A stretch of 64,000 nt of DNA from Endozoicomonas sp. 4G (GTDB lineage Bacteria; Pseudomonadota; Gammaproteobacteria; Pseudomonadales; Endozoicomonadaceae). How positions within the stretch are numbered: position 1 is the stretch's first letter; the number at the start of each line of letters is the position of its first letter. The stretch is taken from assembly GCF_023822025.1 (NCBI RefSeq), contig NZ_CP082909.1, forward strand, positions 3,276,001-3,340,000, read 5' to 3'. The notes beneath the pieces were generated by a model that did no database searches, was not told where the DNA came from, and worked only from the letters and a program-made list of their open reading frames with translations. The position numbers and the translations under genes were made by a program. This document shows positions 1 to 11,014 of the stretch, piece by piece.

Positions 1-242
1 TTTTTAAATCCAGCAAATCAGAAAGCAGCGCATCGGTCGCCAAAGAGCGCCTGCAGATATTGGTTGCCCATGAAAGGCTGAACCGTTCTGGTCATGATTT
101 TCTTCCGGCTATGAAACAGGACATACTGAAAGTCGTGGAAAAGTATTTTCAGGTCGCTGATAACACCATCTCCGTCCGGCTGGACAAAGAAGGTGACTGC
201 TCCACCCTGGAAGTCAACGTTCAGTTACCGGAAAAGTCCTGA
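1..242 (+). CDS. minE: Cell division topological specificity factor MinE (5' truncated by window edge)
   Basis: The open frame runs in from the left edge and ends with TGA at 242. The readable 80 residues carry the MinE pattern: a KERLQILVAHER-type MinD-binding helix followed by the C-terminal dimerisation domain (DILKVVEKYFQV, then an LEVNVQLPE strand). MinE drives pole-to-pole oscillation of MinCD so that the Z-ring forms at midcell. Only the first few residues (membrane-targeting helix) are missing, so the gene continues left, presumably after minD and minC. A TTG at 60 is an internal codon and not the start, because the homology extends upstream of it to base 3. Confidence 0.95.
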   Translation, partial: FKSSKSESSASVAKERLQILVAHERLNRSGHDFLPAMKQDILKVVEKYFQVADNTISVRLDKEGDCSTLEVNVQLPEKS

Positions 243-419
243 TCCTCTACTGTTTAACTCACCCGCCTACTCTCCCAACAGTTTGCAACACTTTTTACAT
301 AGCGTTGCAAACTGCAATTGAAACTCTCACTTAAGTACAAATTCAGACTAAACCAACGGTTAAGTTACTGTTACTCTTAAATGGTGTTCATGCAAAAACC
401 AGCACGGTCAGGAAAGACT

Positions 420-590
420 ATGAAACATCACTACTCTGCGCCATTTAAAAACCGGAAAACTCGCCCACAAGGTCGCGCCCATCATTCAGCAGCCTACCCA
501 AAAGGCCTGAAGCCTCTGATGAAAAACAGCAACCAGCTGCCTGCCAGCAAGCCTGAGGGCAATGAATGCTTTGAGCTTGGGTATAACTGA
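420..590 (+). CDS. Small basic hypothetical protein
   Basis: A 56-residue frame beginning at ATG 420 with AGGAAAG just upstream; an alternative ATG lies at 381 (69 aa). The product is rich in Lys, His, Pro and Asn, has no membrane segment or signal peptide, and matches no family I recognise. It lies alone between minE and the convergent quinone oxidoreductase gene. The basic composition would fit a small nucleic-acid or ribosome-associated protein, but that is only a guess. It may also be a chance ORF. Confidence 0.35.
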   Translation: MKHHYSAPFKNRKTRPQGRAHHSAAYPKGLKPLMKNSNQLPASKPEGNECFELGYN

Positions 591-670
591 TCCATTCTGT
601 CAGGCGTTTTTCTGTCCATACCAGAATAACAAGAGGTATCTATGACTGTTTTAAGGCGATTCATAATAGA

Positions 671-1648
671 TTAAGCTGGCAAGGAAAGGATAACCTTGCC
701 TTTTGTTTTATTGGACGCCATCAAATCATAGGCCTTCTGATACTGATCCATGGGAAGCACCCTATCAATAACCGGCTTTAATTGAGCTCGGGCAAACAAA
801 GGCCAAACCTTTTCCATTAACTCTGCTAACAACGTTTCTTTTTCAGTAATAGGTAAAAACCGCAGAGTTGATCCCATCACTTGAATCCGCTTCATTAACA
901 GCAGCCCCATATCCAATTGTGCTTTTCGACCCGCCATTAAGCCAATGGTGACAATTCTTCCGCCGGTATTCATTAAAGGCAGGTATCTTTCCAGCCAGTC
1001 TCCGGCACAGCAATCCAGCACTCCATCAAAAGGGCCAAAAGCCTTAAGCGCCTGCCAGTCCTTTTGCTGTCGATTCCAGCCATTTTTTGCTCCCAGCCCC
1101 CTGCAGAATTGCAACTTCTCATCACTGCCGACCACTACGGTGACATCAATGCCAAAATGAGCGCACAATTGCAGAGCTGCTGTCCCCACACCGCTGGCAC
1201 CAGCCATGAGCAGAACCTTGTCTCCCGCCTTGACACCAATACGATGAAACAGGTTTAGCCAGGCGGTTGTGAAGACCTCGACAATGCCTGCCGCCTGCAC
1301 CAGACTCAGAGTTTCGGGAACTGGTAACAGCAGCCGCTGGTCACACACGACACTGGTCGCCAGCCCTCCACCTGGTAACAGCGCGCACACCTGCTGGCCG
1401 GGCAGCCACTGGCTAACATTAGCTCCCACCGACTCAATGATTCCGGAGCACTCCAGTCCCAAAACAGGTGTTACCCCTTCCGGTGGATTATAAGTTCCAG
1501 CCTGCTGCGAAAGATCGGCACGGTTAAGACCTGCGGCCACCACTCGAACTTTTACCTGATCTTTACCCAGGGGCTGATGGGGAAAGGATTGCCATTGCAG
1601 CACCCTATCAATAGCTACAAGTCCCTGAAAACCTTCGTTCTCTGACAT
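671..1648 (-). CDS. NAD(P)H:quinone oxidoreductase, PIG3-like medium-chain dehydrogenase/reductase
   Basis: A 325-residue zinc-free member of the MDR superfamily. The N-terminal GroES-like catalytic fold (about residues 1-115) holds the LNRADLSQQAGTY segment (41-53) typical of the TP53I3/PIG3 quinone reductase branch. The Rossmann nucleotide-binding loop AGASGVGT is at 149-156. The structural and catalytic zinc cysteines of alcohol dehydrogenases are absent. The family reduces quinones with NADPH, usually in the cytosol; the true substrate here is unknown. The gene is monocistronic and diverges from prc. Confidence 0.85.
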   Translation of the reverse strand: MSENEGFQGLVAIDRVLQWQSFPHQPLGKDQVKVRVVAAGLNRADLSQQAGTYNPPEGVTPVLGLECSGIIESVGANVSQWLPGQQVCALLPGGGLATSVVCDQRLLLPVPETLSLVQAAGIVEVFTTAWLNLFHRIGVKAGDKVLLMAGASGVGTAALQLCAHFGIDVTVVVGSDEKLQFCRGLGAKNGWNRQQKDWQALKAFGPFDGVLDCCAGDWLERYLPLMNTGGRIVTIGLMAGRKAQLDMGLLLMKRIQVMGSTLRFLPITEKETLLAELMEKVWPLFARAQLKPVIDRVLPMDQYQKAYDLMASNKTKGKVILSLPA

Positions 1649-2151
1649 CTTTAACTCACACCTCAGTGATTAAGCCGATACCGGCATCAAAGAAATACTT
1701 CTGTTATCGAGCCTCATTAAATGGGGTTTTATCCGCTCAACAGCCGTTCTGATAACCCCTCCTGACTGGCTGCATTCAGACATAGACTGTATTATGTCTC
1801 AGAAGGTATTCACAATCATTCAAGAAAACTGATTGAGAATACCCTCAAAGCACTGGTAACTTAAAAATAGAAGTCAACCAATGCCTTGTGGTCTATGGAG
1901 CAACTGCCTGATAACCAGCAGCGCTGCATACACCAAACGCAGTACCACCCAGAGGCTAAAAATTATTTCCGGGACAAAACAGGCTTAAGGGCCCGTTCCG
2001 GGTAGTTTGGTACAAGTGTTTCAGGAACGGTGGGATGGAGTGTCCTATAGTCGATAAGAGTCGCTTTAAACACTCTGAGACAGGACGCATTCCTTTAATG
2101 AGCCGAGGCGGCACACCCGATATCGAAAAACGACACGGAGCTTTACAATCC
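1649..2151. promoter_or_regulatory. Divergent upstream region of the quinone oxidoreductase and prc genes
   Basis: About 500 bases without a supported gene; the open frame that continues prc upstream to 2035 is discussed under prc. A dyad with 7-base arms AGACATA and TATGTCT spans 1778-1799 around an 8-base spacer and could be an operator for either divergent gene. No convincing pair of -35 and -10 boxes could be assigned by eye. Confidence 0.3.
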
Positions 2152-4278
2152 ATGATACCGACCCTGCGAAACGCCAGGAAAACACCCTCGGTTTTATTTG
2201 CCCTGTTCACCGCGTTCTTTCTAACCACTGGTTCGGTTTTCGCCGCAGACCAGAATCTTGACCGTCCGATTGATGAACTCAAGCCTAACCTGCAGCAGGC
2301 CATTGCCAGTGTCAATGTGGTGCAACTACTGGAACGCAATCATTACCGCAAAATTGACCTGGACCAGGAGAGTGGTGAGAAAGTCTTTCAGCGCTATCTC
2401 GACCGATTGGATCCCAATCGCAGCTTCTTCCTGCAAAGCGACATCGCTGAGTTTGCCCCTTACAAAAAAAAGCTCGACAGCTCGCTTAAAAGCGGAGACC
2501 TGAAACCTGCTTTTGAAATATTTAATCGATACGCAGTCAGGGCCGAACAGCGTGCCCGCTACATGCTGGCTCTGGTCAAGCAGGGTGTCGACAAACTGGA
2601 CCTGAAAAAGGACGAAGAGCTGATTGTTGACCGTAAGGAGCAGCCCTGGCTGGCCAATAAAAAGGCTCAACGTGACCTCTGGAGAAAGCAGTTCAAAGAC
2701 AGCGTACTGACCCTGAAACTGAACAACAAAACCGATGAAGAAATTGCCGATCAGTTACGCCGACGCAACACCAACCTGTTACGCCGACTGCACCAGAGCA
2801 AAAGCGAAGATGTTTTTCAGACCTACATCAACTCTTTCACCGGCATTTTTGACCCTCACACCCAGTACTTTTCGCCCCAGACTGCCGAGAACTTTGATAT
2901 CAATATGAGCCTTTCTCTGGAAGGTATCGGAGCCGTTCTCTCTTCGGAGGATGAATACACCAAAGTGGTCAGCGTAGTTCCCGGCGGCCCGGCCGACAAA
3001 GCAGGCCAGCTGAAACCTGGCGACAAAATCATCAGCGTCGGCCAGGGTCGTAAAGGCCCGCTGGAAGATGTCGTCGGTATGCGTCTGGACGACGTGGTTA
3101 AGCTGATCCGCGGTAAAAAGAAAACTCAGGTCAGGCTGGAAATCATTCCCGGCTCCAGCAAAAGCAGCAACACCCGCATTTATGAAATTGTTCGTGACAA
3201 GGTCAAGCTGGAAGAACAAGACGCCAAAAGCCATATTCTGGAGTTTAAAGAGAAGGGCAAAACCCAGCGTGTCGGTGTTATCGAAATTCCTACCTTCTAC
3301 ATAGATTTCAAAGCAGCTCAGTCTGGTGACCCCGACTACAAAAGCACGACGCGCGACGTACGAAAACTGCTTGAAAAGCTCAAGAAAGAAAACCTGGACG
3401 GCCTGATCATAGACCTGCGCGGTAATGGTGGTGGCTCTTTACAGGAAGCCAATGAGTTGACTGGCCTGTTTATTGATCAGGGCCCAACGGTTCTGGTCCG
3501 GGACAGCAGAGGCCGCACCGAGCGTCAGCAGGACCCAGATCCGACTCAGGTGTACGGTGGTCCCATGGCTGTCGTGGTTGACCGCCTGAGTGCTTCCGCT
3601 TCAGAAATCTTTGCAGGAGCCATGCAGGACTACGGACGGGCGCTGGTGATTGGCGGTCAAACCTACGGAAAAGGCACTGTTCAGAGCATTCAGCCACTGA
3701 ACCATGGGCAACTTAAACTGACTCTGGCCAAGTTCTATCGCATTTCCGGTCAGAGCACCCAGAACCAGGGTGTACTGCCGGACATTGCCTTCCCATCGCT
3801 GTACGACGGACGTGATATCGGCGAAAGCAAATTGCCTGATGCCCTCCCCTGGGACACCATCAAGCCAATCCCTCACCGCAAGTATGCCGATATGAAACCT
3901 TATCTGGAGTCTCTGGATAAGCAGCACCACCAGCGCACGGACGACAATCCCGATTTCGTCTACCTGAACGAAATGAAGGACTACCTGTCGCGCTACGAAA
4001 ATCAGAAAAAAGTCTCGCTGAACGAAGCCAAGCGCAAGCTCGAAATCCAGACCATGCGCAGCCAGAGACTGGCCATTGAAAACCGGTTAAGAAAGGCTAA
4101 GGGCGAACCCCTGCTAAATAACCTGGATGAACTGGAAGAAGCAGAGCAGGAAGAAGCGGCTGCTGAAGCCAAGAAGAAAAAGAAAGAAGCGGATGCCTTT
4201 ATCAAGGAAGCCGGGATGGTTCTGGTGGATCTGGTGCAAATGCAGAAGAAGCAGCAGAGAGCCACAGCCAGTCGTTGA
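2152..4278 (+). CDS. prc: Carboxy-terminal (tail-specific) processing protease Prc
   Basis: A periplasmic S41A serine protease that degrades or trims envelope proteins from nonpolar C-termini, such as peptidoglycan hydrolases and penicillin-binding protein 3 in E. coli. From ATG 2152 the product has 708 residues with a clear signal peptide ending in a VFAA-type site; the frame stays open upstream to 2035, but that extension would bury the signal. Order: N-terminal helical domain, PDZ domain (SLEGIGAVL onward), then the catalytic core. The catalytic triad maps to Ser482 in SASASEIF, Asp493 in QDYG and Lys507 in YGKGTVQ. The C-terminal DUF3340-type tail is Lys/Glu/Ala rich. Length matches the family (E. 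coli 682). Confidence 0.95.
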   Translation: MIPTLRNARKTPSVLFALFTAFFLTTGSVFAADQNLDRPIDELKPNLQQAIASVNVVQLLERNHYRKIDLDQESGEKVFQRYLDRLDPNRSFFLQSDIAEFAPYKKKLDSSLKSGDLKPAFEIFNRYAVRAEQRARYMLALVKQGVDKLDLKKDEELIVDRKEQPWLANKKAQRDLWRKQFKDSVLTLKLNNKTDEEIADQLRRRNTNLLRRLHQSKSEDVFQTYINSFTGIFDPHTQYFSPQTAENFDINMSLSLEGIGAVLSSEDEYTKVVSVVPGGPADKAGQLKPGDKIISVGQGRKGPLEDVVGMRLDDVVKLIRGKKKTQVRLEIIPGSSKSSNTRIYEIVRDKVKLEEQDAKSHILEFKEKGKTQRVGVIEIPTFYIDFKAAQSGDPDYKSTTRDVRKLLEKLKKENLDGLIIDLRGNGGGSLQEANELTGLFIDQGPTVLVRDSRGRTERQQDPDPTQVYGGPMAVVVDRLSASASEIFAGAMQDYGRALVIGGQTYGKGTVQSIQPLNHGQLKLTLAKFYRISGQSTQNQGVLPDIAFPSLYDGRDIGESKLPDALPWDTIKPIPHRKYADMKPYLESLDKQHHQRTDDNPDFVYLNEMKDYLSRYENQKKVSLNEAKRKLEIQTMRSQRLAIENRLRKAKGEPLLNNLDELEEAEQEEAAAEAKKKKKEADAFIKEAGMVLVDLVQMQKKQQRATASR

Positions 4279-4288
4279 TGTCTTCTCT

Positions 4289-4311
4289 CAGGGCCTGTTT
4301 TTCAGGCCCTG
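4289..4311. terminator. Convergent hairpin between prc and the SpoIIAA-like gene
   Basis: A perfect 9-bp stem (CAGGGCCTG / CAGGCCCTG) with a TTTTT loop lies between the two convergent genes. It lacks a strong U-tract on either side, so it may be a weak bidirectional terminator. Confidence 0.45.
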
Positions 4312-4316
4312 TAGTC

Positions 4317-4685
4317 TCATTCTTCTTCCAAAATCCAGAGTTTGGCCGCCTCCATCTGCTCGTATCTGAAATGCCTGATTTTTGCAGCAATGAAATGACT
4401 GGCCATTTTTTCTCGCAGATCCCCTTCTTTTGCGTTGGTCACAATGGCAATTTTCCTCAAGTGCTTGTGATGATTTTTCACAAACCGGATGTGGCTGACC
4501 AATGCCCGAAAGGATTCCCAGCCGGGAAAATGATCGGTGTGAACAATCAACCCGGCCAGCCCCCCTCTCTCTTCGATAAAGGGATCAATCTGTCGGGCAG
4601 CAGAAACGAAGTCCTCTTTTGAGAGAGGTCCATGGGGTTCCATAAGGGCAATGCCGGTTTTCCTGTCCATTTCGATAGAAAGCAT
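4317..4685 (-). CDS. SpoIIAA-like (STAS-fold, DUF3478-type) protein
   Basis: From the ATG at 4685 the product has 122 residues starting MLSIEMDRKTG. The pattern fits the SpoIIAA-like family: a beta strand, then GPLSKEDF, a GLIVHTDHFPGWESF core and an HHKHLRKIAIVTN strand ending in a FRYEQMEAAKLWI helix. Members are small cytosolic STAS-like proteins of unknown role, proposed to bind lipids or other hydrophobic ligands. The frame is open to 4811, but the extension does not resemble the family and the internal start is preferred. It converges on prc. Confidence 0.75.
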   Translation of the reverse strand: MLSIEMDRKTGIALMEPHGPLSKEDFVSAARQIDPFIEERGGLAGLIVHTDHFPGWESFRALVSHIRFVKNHHKHLRKIAIVTNAKEGDLREKMASHFIAAKIRHFRYEQMEAAKLWILEEE

Positions 4686-4886
4686 ATTGGTTCTCAACGC
4701 CTCCGCATTCGTGACATACAGTTTTACTGCAAACAATAATAGGCCGAATAACTGCCTTATCCACTCGTCACATGGGTCTTTCGGAGATTTCATCCCTTTT
4801 CTGACGGTCATTTTGACAGGTAATCAAGCTAGTGCACGGTTTCAATGTAATTGATGGGTTCCCTCTATTAATGGCACCCAAGCTCC

Positions 4887-4999
4887 GTTCACCCTGAGCG
4901 GAGTCGAAGGGTGCCGGGCACGATCTTTATTGTTGGTTCGGAGCCCACATCCTTCGACCGTGCACCCTGAGCGGAGTCGAAGGGCGCTCAGGATGAACG
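4887..4999. repeat. Palindromic repeat pair with CCCTGAGCGGAGTCGAAGGG core
   Basis: Two direct copies of the 20-base core (4892-4911 and 4965-4984) lie within a larger imperfect palindrome: CGTTCACCCTGAGCG at 4887-4901 is complementary at 14 of 15 positions to CGCTCAGGATGAACG at 4985-4999, and CCTTCGAC at 4951 can pair with GTCGAAGG. This is the architecture of a REP/BIME-like intergenic element. It sits between the SpoIIAA-like and AbrB-like genes in a 390-base stretch with no other content. Confidence 0.7.
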
Positions 5000-5076
5000 T
5001 AGATCGTTCACATCAAACTCATGAAATGATGCACTAGTATTACCTTTAGTCATACCTACTCAGTGAGATCACAGCT

Positions 5077-5316
5077 ATGTCCACCAGCTCCATTACCAGC
5101 AAAGGTCAGGTCACTATTCCCAGTGAGATCAGAGCCAAACTTCAGCTCCAACCCGGCGATAAGGTCATGTTTGAAGAAAAAAATGGCATGATTGTTCTTA
5201 CTCCAATGTCTGATGATATTGAAGCATTGGGAGGATGCCTTGCAGATCATACTAATGGCAAGAAAGCTACTCTGGATGATATGGAGAGGGCTATTCACTT
5301 TTCTCAAGAACTTTGA
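5077..5316 (+). CDS. AbrB/MazE/SpoVT-family DNA-binding protein (orphan antitoxin-like)
   Basis: A 79-residue protein whose first 45 residues form the swapped-hairpin AbrB fold: SSITSKGQVTIPSEIR, then LQLQPGDKVMFEE and GMIVLTPM. This N-terminal form is typical of antitoxins such as VapB/MazE, which repress their own operon and bind a PIN or MazF toxin through the C-terminal tail (here about residues 48-79). No toxin gene follows: the next frame after 5316 closes within about 40 codons and lacks PIN or MazF motifs. It could be a solitary regulator or the remnant of a toxin-antitoxin locus. Confidence 0.8.
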   Translation: MSTSSITSKGQVTIPSEIRAKLQLQPGDKVMFEEKNGMIVLTPMSDDIEALGGCLADHTNGKKATLDDMERAIHFSQEL

Positions 5317-5457
5317 CCACTGACCCAGAATCTTCTGAAGTATTGATCAGAATTCCTAACCCGCAAACCAACGATATCATTTGCCGACACAGCCAATCGC
5401 TCTTACACTTCCATATCATCTGATCTCTTTGACTTGAATCTGATTGTATCCGGTTAG

Positions 5458-7719
<2,262 letters not shown>

Positions 7720-7734
7720 TTGATTCATCACATA

Positions 7735-7768
7735 AAAAAACCGCCAGAATCAGCTGGCGGTTTTTTTA
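7735..7768. terminator. Bidirectional terminator between katG and sstT
   Basis: A-tract, stem CCGCCAG, loop AATCA, stem CTGGCGG, then seven T. Symmetric A and T runs allow it to serve both convergent genes. Confidence 0.9.
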
Positions 7769-7790
7769 TGGACTTAATGAAACTTCAGTC

Positions 7791-9041
7791 TCAGGCGTTA
7801 GCTTCCTGGGTAACATGAACAGCCTGACCATGCTCTTCAGCAGAGATACAGGCTGTAGCCGTAAACAAAACGTCTGTTGAACTGTTCAGAGCGGTTTCAG
7901 CAGAGTCCTGGATAACGCCAATAATAAAGCCGACAGCAACGACCTGCATGGCCACATCGGCAGAGATACCGAACAGGCTGCCAGCCAGAGGAATCAATAG
8001 CAGAGAACCACCGGCCACACCGGAAGCGCCACAGGCAGAAACGGCAGCAATCACACTCAGAATCAGAGCCGTTGGCATGTCCACCTCAATACCCAGGGTA
8101 TTGACCGCCGCCAGGGTCATCACCGTGATAGTGATGGCAGCACCCGCCATATTGATGGTGGCTCCCAGGGGAATGGATACAGAGTAGGTATCTTCATGGA
8201 GGTTCAGTTTCTTGCACAACTCCATGTTCACCGGAATGTTGGCGGCGGAACTGCGGGTGAAGAATGCCGTGACACCACTCTCACGCAGGCACTGGAAAAC
8301 CAGTGGGTATGGGTTGCGCTTGAGTTTGGCAAACACAATCAATGGGTTCACAACCAGGGCAATAATCAACATGCAGCTGATCAGAACCATCAGCAGCTGA
8401 CCGTACTCAGCCAGGGCAGAGAAACCGGTCTTGGCTACCGTGTTGGCAACCAGGCCGAAGATACCGAAAGGCGCCAGCTGGATAATAAACCGCACGACGT
8501 TGGATACTGCATCGGAAAGGTCGTGAACAACACGTTTGGTAGAATCGGAGGCACTGTGCAGAGCAAGACCCAGGGCAATGGCCCAGGCCAGGATACCAAT
8601 AAAGTTACCTGTCATGAGCGCTTCTACAGGATTCTGGACAATATTGAACAGCAGGGTGTTCAGGACTTCGCCAATACCCTGAGGTGGGCTGGCACTGGCT
8701 TCGTGGGTGACCAGAGTCAGGGTGACCGGGAAGGCAAAGCTCATGACAACAGCGGTCAGGGAGGCAGCCAGGGTACCGATCAGATAAAGGCTGATAATAG
8801 GCTTCATATTGGTATGCTGACCTTTTTTCTGGTTAGCAATCGAAGCCGCCACCAGCACAAAGACCAGAACAGGCGCTATGGCTTTCAGGGCATCGACAAA
8901 CAGAGAACCCAGGAGCGAAAATGAGACGGCTGTATCAGGTGCAACCACTGCCAGACCTGCACCCAGCACAATACCAATGACGATCCTCAATACCAGACTC
9001 GTACTGGCCATGCGAGCGAATAGAGATTGAGTTTCAACCAT
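7791..9041 (-). CDS. sstT: Sodium:serine/threonine symporter SstT
   Basis: A 416-residue inner-membrane protein of the dicarboxylate/amino acid:cation symporter family (DAACS). It has the SstT pattern: an [13 protein letters not shown] start, an internal [14 protein letters not shown] re-entrant loop (serine-rich HP motif) and a long series of hydrophobic helices ending in ISAEEHGQ. The family imports L-serine and L-threonine with Na+. It converges on katG and is transcribed alone; its 5' side is a 400-base spacer shared with a divergent peptidase gene. Confidence 0.93.
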   Translation of the reverse strand: MVETQSLFARMASTSLVLRIVIGIVLGAGLAVVAPDTAVSFSLLGSLFVDALKAIAPVLVFVLVAASIANQKKGQHTNMKPIISLYLIGTLAASLTAVVMSFAFPVTLTLVTHEASASPPQGIGEVLNTLLFNIVQNPVEALMTGNFIGILAWAIALGLALHSASDSTKRVVHDLSDAVSNVVRFIIQLAPFGIFGLVANTVAKTGFSALAEYGQLLMVLISCMLIIALVVNPLIVFAKLKRNPYPLVFQCLRESGVTAFFTRSSAANIPVNMELCKKLNLHEDTYSVSIPLGATINMAGAAITITVMTLAAVNTLGIEVDMPTALILSVIAAVSACGASGVAGGSLLLIPLAGSLFGISADVAMQVVAVGFIIGVIQDSAETALNSSTDVLFTATACISAEEHGQAVHVTQEANA

Positions 9042-9437
9042 ACCGTACCACCTTATTTATAATGAAATTCATACCCCCTTCTGATGATCAGAAAAAGGTT
9101 GAATTCACAGCTTTTGGCTGCTTGTTTATGATTACTTTCGTACCCTACTCTGCGTCTGAAGGCTCCAGCAAGCATGGAAACCACCTGCCAGCCGCCTTCT
9201 TTATAGGTAACTTACGCAGATTGAGCGCGCAAAAGTAATGGATCAGCCACTCCATAGCATTGATTTAAGTCAACTCTAGCTCTAAGACCACAAACCTATA
9301 GGGTAAGTTCACTCTCACTCTTCTGCCAGCCAGCCTGATGGTCATTTTTAGGGACACTCAAGCATCTGAAATTTGCAATTAATATGACCAAACGCTAGGT
9401 TAAGCTGCTTGCGATTCTTCAATAAAGGCAAATAATA
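9042..9437. promoter_or_regulatory. Divergent intergenic region sstT / isoaspartyl peptidase
   Basis: Nearly 400 bases without a supported ORF. It must hold the promoters of both divergent genes, but I could not pick out a confident promoter, operator or RNA element by eye. Confidence 0.3.
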
Positions 9438-10508
9438 ATGATAAAACTGCTAGCAGTCCTTTCCACTTTTCTTGTTATGAGCACTCAAGTTATGGCTAAA
9501 AATAAACCAGTCGCCATCGCGATCCACGGCGGTGCGGGCACAATTTTAAAAGCGAATATGACTCCTGAGTTAGAGAAGGCCTACCACGCTGAACTCGAAG
9601 AAGCATTGAAGGCTGGACACAAGGTACTCAAAAAAGGCGGCTCAAGTGTTGAAGCGGTTCAAGCCGCTATCGTCATCATGGAAGACTCGCCTTTATTTAA
9701 TGCGGGTAAAGGTGCAGTATTTACCCACCAAAAAACCAATGAACTCGACGCTTCGATTATGGAAGGCAAGACTCTGAATGCCGGTGCAATCTCCAACGTC
9801 AGCCATATTAAAAACCCGATAAAATTGGCAGCTTTAGTAATGACCGAATCCAGGCACGTCATGCTCAGTGGTGAAGGCGCTGAGCAATTCGCGCAGTCGC
9901 AATCGGTGGAAATGGTTAAACCCGAATACTTTTATACCGATCGTCGTTGGCAGCAACTTCAAAAAGTCCTTAAAGAGGATCCCGACGCTTCTAAATTGTC
10001 AGAAGACAAAGATGACAAGTACGCTAGTACTTCCCATCAACAGCCATCACAAGTATCCACCGCTTCTGATAAGGTGTGGCCAGATGATAAAAAGTTCGGT
10101 ACTGTCGGTGCCGTTGCCCTGGATCAAGATGGCAATCTGGCGGCAGGAACCTCAACCGGCGGCCTGACAAATAAAAAATTTGGGCGGGTCGGAGACTCCC
10201 CCATTATCGGTGCTGGTACTTATGCAGATAATGAATCCTGTGCCATCTCGGCAACTGGGCATGGCGAGTACTTTATTCGTGCAGCGGTCGCCCATGATGT
10301 TTGTGCGCGGGTTAAGTATAAGGGAATTAAGCTCCAAGCGGCGTCCGACGAAGTGATCCTGGATAAGCTGGTTAAAATGGAAGGGCAAGGTGGTGTAGTT
10401 GGAATGACACCACAAGGGGAGGCCGTGTTTTCTTTTAATTCAAAGGGTATGTATCGAGGTTATGTTGACGCGGAAGGCAAAATTTATACAGCAATATACG
10501 AAGAGTAG
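9438..10508 (+). CDS. Secreted isoaspartyl peptidase/L-asparaginase (Ntn hydrolase)
   Basis: A 356-residue plant-type asparaginase. After a signal peptide ending near residue 20 (QVMA), the mature protein opens with the family signature AIAIHGGAGTI. Autocleavage is expected before the nucleophile Thr222 in KKFGTVGAVALD, giving alpha and beta subunits; the beta chain has the substrate loop GTSTGGLTNKKFGRVGDSP. The family hydrolyses beta-aspartyl dipeptides and asparagine. The signal peptide places it in the periplasm, unlike cytoplasmic IaaA of E. coli. A ~45-residue Lys/Asp/Ser-rich linker precedes the cleavage site. The gene converges on the toxin-antitoxin pair. Confidence 0.9.
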   Translation: MIKLLAVLSTFLVMSTQVMAKNKPVAIAIHGGAGTILKANMTPELEKAYHAELEEALKAGHKVLKKGGSSVEAVQAAIVIMEDSPLFNAGKGAVFTHQKTNELDASIMEGKTLNAGAISNVSHIKNPIKLAALVMTESRHVMLSGEGAEQFAQSQSVEMVKPEYFYTDRRWQQLQKVLKEDPDASKLSEDKDDKYASTSHQQPSQVSTASDKVWPDDKKFGTVGAVALDQDGNLAAGTSTGGLTNKKFGRVGDSPIIGAGTYADNESCAISATGHGEYFIRAAVAHDVCARVKYKGIKLQAASDEVILDKLVKMEGQGGVVGMTPQGEAVFSFNSKGMYRGYVDAEGKIYTAIYEE

Positions 10509-10514
10509 CCTTTA

Positions 10515-10582
10515 GGGCGCTCAGGCACCTTCTCTACACCCCGACAAAAAACCACTGCCTGCAATCAGGAGTGGTTTTTTTC
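10515..10582. repeat. Terminator-containing direct repeat, copy 1
   Basis: Nearly identical (about 94%) to 11424-11491: GGGCGCTCAGGCACCTTCTC, then an A-rich run, then the hairpin AACCACT...CAGGAGTGGTT followed by a T-tract. It acts as a likely bidirectional terminator downstream of the isoaspartyl peptidase gene. Together with the second copy it brackets the toxin-antitoxin module, the geometry of a duplicated target or a recombination product. Confidence 0.85.
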
Positions 10583-10614
10583 ATGAAATTGGGCAGGGTG
10601 AAGGATGAGCCTGC

Positions 10615-10722
10615 CTACTCAGGGACATCCTCATCGGCCGGTAACATAATGTCCAGTTCAGCCTCACCGCCGACGAGTTGAGTAGCGCAGCCCCGGAAAG
10701 AACTGGAACCATTGTTATGTTG
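10615..10722 (-). pseudogene. Possible 3' fragment of an unidentified gene
   Basis: The minus strand reads about 35 codons ending in TAG at 10615-10617: a Ser-rich stretch, then CATQLVGGEAELDIMLPADE and a short acidic tail. It has no start and runs upstream into the end of the antitoxin gene. The balanced composition and acidic end look like the C-terminus of a real protein cut off by the toxin-antitoxin insertion. It could equally be chance; no family is recognised. Confidence 0.25.
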
Positions 10723-11014
10723 CAGTTTGTGGCACAAAACTGATTTTTACTTTATACCCAATCGCCTTTGCATAATCTTCGATAGTTGACAACTTTGGAG
10801 ATGTTTTAGAATTTACATTCTCCAAGCGTGAAATATTACTTTTTTGTGTATGCAGAATTTCAGCCAGTTCTTCCTGGGTTAAGCCTGCTTCTTTACGAAG
10901 GGCAATAAGCTGCTTACGTAATTCATAAGCAAGCTCAAGTTCTTCGTACTCTGCCCTCACTTTTGGATTTTTAAGCGCTTTTTTCTTGAAATCAGAAAAT
11001 GTTGGTCTTGTCAT
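10715..11014 (-). CDS. XRE-family antitoxin (HigA-like)
   Basis: A 99-residue protein. Residues about 35-90 form a Cro/C1-type helix-turn-helix (LRKEAGLTQEELAEILHTQKSNISRLEN). The gene starts inside the end of the toxin gene (23-base overlap), the toxin-first order of HigBA loci. By family analogy it neutralises the toxin and represses the operon through the dyad at 11342-11359. The N-terminal 35 residues are a charged helix that probably contacts the toxin. Confidence 0.87.
   Translation of the reverse strand: MTRPTFSDFKKKALKNPKVRAEYEELELAYELRKQLIALRKEAGLTQEELAEILHTQKSNISRLENVNSKTSPKLSTIEDYAKAIGYKVKISFVPQTAT

Noticed and set aside
643-675. 10-codon ORF with a good ribosome-binding site (AAGAGG) before the quinone oxidoreductase gene
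   Set aside because: Too short to support; overlaps the stop region of the convergent gene, with no leader-peptide features.
5317-5430. Possible toxin remnant after the AbrB-like gene
   Set aside because: The in-frame stretch beginning at TTG 5314 has about 36 codons and no PIN, MazF or other toxin motif.
8196-8924. 242-codon plus-strand ORF inside sstT
   Set aside because: Antisense to a clear sstT gene; Gln/Asn/His-rich nonsense composition typical of reverse-frame reading of membrane proteins.
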